DNA from: CBDBIG01 sp965205845 [NCBI: bacterium]
GTDB lineage: Bacteria; SAR324
Length of the DNA stretch: 64,000 nt
Direction: 5' to 3'
Assembly (NCBI GenBank): GCA_965205845.1
Contig: CBDBIG010000003.1
Coordinates: 1-64,000 of the forward strand
The notes beneath the pieces were generated by a model. That model was not told the DNA's origin. It did not search any database and saw only the letters and a list, made by a program, of their open reading frames with translations. The translations under genes and the position numbers were made by a program. Shown piece by piece: positions 61,946 to 64,000 of this stretch. The stretch's first letter is position 1. Each line of letters begins with the position of its first letter.

Positions 61946-63082
61946 ATGCACAAGGCCACAACGCGCCCAGCATTGACGGCTTCCGTGGCCACCAAGTATG
62001 CCCAGTTGCTTGCTTTAATGCAGGAGTTGCAAAATGTGGTGGTGGCCTTTTCGGGTGGCATTGACAGCAGTTTGGTTGCCTACGTAGCCCATCGGGTGTT
62101 GGGCAAGTGCACGCTGGCGGTTACCTCGACCTCTGCCAGTTTGCCAAAAAACGACCGCCACCTTACCCAAGCACTGGCATTGGAATGGGGCATGCGCCAT
62201 CGCTTGATTGTTACCGACGAATTGAAAAATCCCCGCTACCTTGCCAACCCTTCGAACCGCTGCTATTTTTGTAAAACAACCTTGTATCGCGATTTGAGCG
62301 AACTGGCCCAAGGGCAACCCTTTACCACTGTGCTCAATGGCGTGAATGCAGACGATTTTGCCGACTTTCGCCCAGGGTTGCAAGCTGCCAAAGAGCATCG
62401 GGTACGGGCACCGCTGGCAGAGTGCGGTTTTGGTAAAGACGATATCCGCATGCTGGCTTTTCATCTAGGCTTGCGCAACGCATTCAAACCCCAGTCAGCA
62501 TGCTTATCAAGCCGTGTGCCTTATGGTGTAGCAATCTCTCGGCCTTTGCTGGGCCAAATTGAGTCGGCCGAGGCAGGGGTACGTGCCGTAATTGGGCCCC
62601 TGGGTTTTTTGCAACTTCGGGTGCGGCATCACGGGCATTTAGGGCGGATTGAACTTGAAAATACCGCCTTGCTTCCCGCTTTGCAACACCATGCGTTGCT
62701 CGCAAAAGCGGTGCTCGAGGCTGGGTATCGTGTGGCAGGCTTGGATGTAAATGGCTTTCGCAGCGGTGCCTTAAACATCGCTTGGCGCGGGGCATTAAAA
62801 CAGCAAAAACGTGAAAAAATGAACGTCACCAGCACCCCAACCCAGCCCCAGCTAGCAGATGAAAAGCGCGTGTTCAAAGCCAATCAAGCCTTGAAAAAGC
62901 TGGGGTTTGAGGATGCCCGTGCCCATGCCTACGGCTGGGTGGTGGGTTTAAGCATGCCTCCCAGTCATCCGCATGGGCATGTTGCGCAGTTCACTGCGTT
63001 ATGTCAACGCAATGCAAAACTCAGTTGTGCCATGCATGCAGCCGGATTTTCTGCAGTGGCTTTGCAAATAGGCACCCGCTAA
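61946..63082 (+). CDS. larE: LarE-like ATP-dependent sulfur transferase with C-terminal extension
   Basis: A 378-residue protein. The first ~275 residues are LarE: P-loop VVAFSGGIDSSLVAYVAHRV, NPSNRCYFCKTTLYRDL with two Cys, VLNGVNADDFADFRPGLQAAKE, and SACLSSRVPYG with a third Cys. A three-Cys set is the pattern of iron-sulfur-dependent LarE rather than the single sacrificial Cys form. LarE builds the nickel-pincer cofactor. Residues 290 to 378 (KALKKLGFEDARAHAYGWVVGLSM-type) are extra and unrecognised. ATG 61946 has AAAGG upstream; longer starts lack support. No larB, larC or larA is in the window. Confidence 0.82.
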   Translation: MHKATTRPALTASVATKYAQLLALMQELQNVVVAFSGGIDSSLVAYVAHRVLGKCTLAVTSTSASLPKNDRHLTQALALEWGMRHRLIVTDELKNPRYLANPSNRCYFCKTTLYRDLSELAQGQPFTTVLNGVNADDFADFRPGLQAAKEHRVRAPLAECGFGKDDIRMLAFHLGLRNAFKPQSACLSSRVPYGVAISRPLLGQIESAEAGVRAVIGPLGFLQLRVRHHGHLGRIELENTALLPALQHHALLAKAVLEAGYRVAGLDVNGFRSGALNIAWRGALKQQKREKMNVTSTPTQPQLADEKRVFKANQALKKLGFEDARAHAYGWVVGLSMPPSHPHGHVAQFTALCQRNAKLSCAMHAAGFSAVALQIGTR

Positions 63083-63792
63083 TGCGTAACCCAGCCGTTT
63101 TACAACCCCCTTTGATAGCCGTTGATGCCTTGCACAAAAGCCACCTGACTCCCAGTGGCGAGCGGGCGGTGATTTTGTGCGGTTTAAACTTGCGGGTACA
63201 CGCGGGAGAAAGTGTTGCGATCATGGGGGCTTCGGGGGCTGGGAAAAGTACCTTGCTTCACTTGCTTGGTGCGCTTGACACGCCTGATTCGGGTAGCATT
63301 TGGGTGAATCAGCACGCCGTTGATACCATGGAACCCGAAAAAGCGGCCGCATTTCGCAATCAACAAATAGGTTTTGTATTCCAATTTCATCACCTGCTCA
63401 TGGACTTTAATGTTTTAGAAAATGTCATGATGCCCGCATGGATTCAAAATGGAAAAACCAGCGCAGTTGCCGCACAAGCCATGGGATTACTGCAAGAGGT
63501 GGGCCTAGAGACCCTTGCAAAGCGCCAACCCAATGCGCTTTCTGGTGGGGAAAGGCAGCGTTTGGCCATTGCACGCTGTCTCATGAATTCTCCCAGCGTG
63601 GTTATTGCCGACGAACCCACGGGGAGTTTGGATGAGCGCTCAGCAGCCCAAGTACAAAACCTGCTGCTTAAACTCAACCAAGAACGTCGAACGACCTTGA
63701 TTTTAGCCACCCACAGTCAGCGTTTGGCCAAGGCAACAAAGCGTTGTTTGTGGCTCGAAAGCGGCACACTCAAACCCTACACGGCACGCTAA
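63082..63792 (+). CDS. lolD: lipoprotein-releasing ATPase LolD
   Basis: A 236-residue ABC ATPase: Walker A VAIMGASGAGKSTLLHLLG, Q-loop GFVFQFHHLLMDFNVLENV, signature LSGGERQRLAIARCL, Walker B VVIADEPTGSLD, H-loop ILATHSQRLA. FQFHHLLxxFxxLENV is the LolD signature. It powers release of lipoproteins from the inner membrane. ATG overlaps the larE stop by one base (TAATG). LolC/E genes are not adjacent here. Confidence 0.9.
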   Translation: MRNPAVLQPPLIAVDALHKSHLTPSGERAVILCGLNLRVHAGESVAIMGASGAGKSTLLHLLGALDTPDSGSIWVNQHAVDTMEPEKAAAFRNQQIGFVFQFHHLLMDFNVLENVMMPAWIQNGKTSAVAAQAMGLLQEVGLETLAKRQPNALSGGERQRLAIARCLMNSPSVVIADEPTGSLDERSAAQVQNLLLKLNQERRTTLILATHSQRLAKATKRCLWLESGTLKPYTAR

Positions 63793-63801
63793 GGAAGGTT
63801 T

Positions 63802-64000
63802 ATGATCTCCCGCGCAGCGCAGCGATACAGCGTTTTGCTTTGCTGGTTTGGCTCCATGAGCAAAAGCCACGATTTCCGTGATTTTGGCAGCCAAACGGCT
63901 GCACGCTTTTGCATGGGCCTTGCTGTGCTTTATCTACTCCTTTTAAGCGTAGGAGTTCCACCCGCCCGAGCTCAAACGCCAAAACCCATTAATCCTGCAC
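63802..64000 (+). CDS. start of a BamA-like outer-membrane assembly protein (partial)
   Basis: ATG 63802 follows AAGGAAGG by seven bases and stays open to the window edge (66 codons). The product has a long N-region and a signal-peptide-like stretch (GLAVLYLLLLSVGVPPARAQTPKP). Identity as bamA is inferred from its place after lolD, a common arrangement; no POTRA repeat is inside the window. Confidence 0.5.
   Translation, partial: MISRAAQRYSVLLCWFGSMSKSHDFRDFGSQTAARFCMGLAVLYLLLLSVGVPPARAQTPKPINPA

Overview
The window comes from a Gram-negative bacterium: it encodes an outer-membrane barrel, LolD, the start of a BamA-like protein, FtsEX with an EnvC-like partner, a one-piece tmRNA and a selenocysteine tRNA. 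Gene content fits a proteobacterium or a nearby lineage, but nothing here fixes the order or family. About 29 kb of a Mu-like transposable prophage lies on the left and about 34 kb of host chromosome on the right.

Prophage (1 to about 29.35 kb, transcribed leftward; its right end lies outside the window). Reading right to left: an outward-facing c-type repressor and its operators, Ner, a short zinc-binding protein, MuA, MuB, small early proteins, GemA, a winged-helix protein, a Mor-like activator, a lysis group (repeat-rich membrane protein, DUF350-like protein, lytic transglycosylase, small membrane protein, DUF2730), gp26, terminases, portal, a gpF-like head protein fused to kinase-like and ADP-ribosyltransferase domains, capsid proteins, connector proteins, sheath, tube, frameshifted tail chaperone, tape measure, gpN, gpP, gp45 and the start of gp46. 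The element looks defective. MuA, MuB, gp36, the capsid-decoration gene (twice), DUF2730 and a nuclease gene are each broken by one extra base, usually inside a homopolymer run. Another head gene is broken by a tandem duplication. No protease or scaffold gene precedes the major head gene.

The most unusual structure is at 26.06 to 28.10 kb, just behind the repressor gene. Five copies of the repressor's last ~67 codons alternate with six copies of a promoter-like header. Each header carries its own 9 to 11 nt word as one solitary copy, two direct copies 12 bp apart (11 to 12 in all units) and one inverted copy. The word differs between units while its copies change together. The intact repressor gene has the same arrangement with its own word. 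It looks like a set of repressor-operator addresses, either fossil or silent.

Host region. 29.9 to 36.3 kb: thiolase-like protein, lipoprotein, D-aminoacylase-like and M20 amidohydrolases, HNH remnant, GH25 muramidase. 36.8 to 41.4 kb: ssrA, murG, ftsW, murF (mraY and murD are missing from between murF and ftsW). 41.5 to 45 kb: PrsW-like protease, TPR membrane protein, TerB-like protein. 45.1 to 47.9 kb: ftsE, ftsX and an EnvC-like gene. 48.1 to 50.4 kb: tRNA-Sec, tRNA-Ala, znuC and a divergent znuB. 50.9 to 55.9 kb: a probable envelope-lipid export operon (LolA-like protein, barrel, MMPL/RND transporter). 55.9 to 61.3 kb: DHH-family protein and a 1,248-residue TPR protein. 61.9 to 64.0 kb: larE, lolD and the start of a bamA-like gene.

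A theme across both parts is tandem duplication of short segments, very often the 3' ends of genes with their stop codons (24.2, 26 to 28, 31.6, 42.3 to 42.8 and 44.8 to 45.1 kb), plus orphan tandem repeats at 36.3, 39.7 and 50.7 kb.
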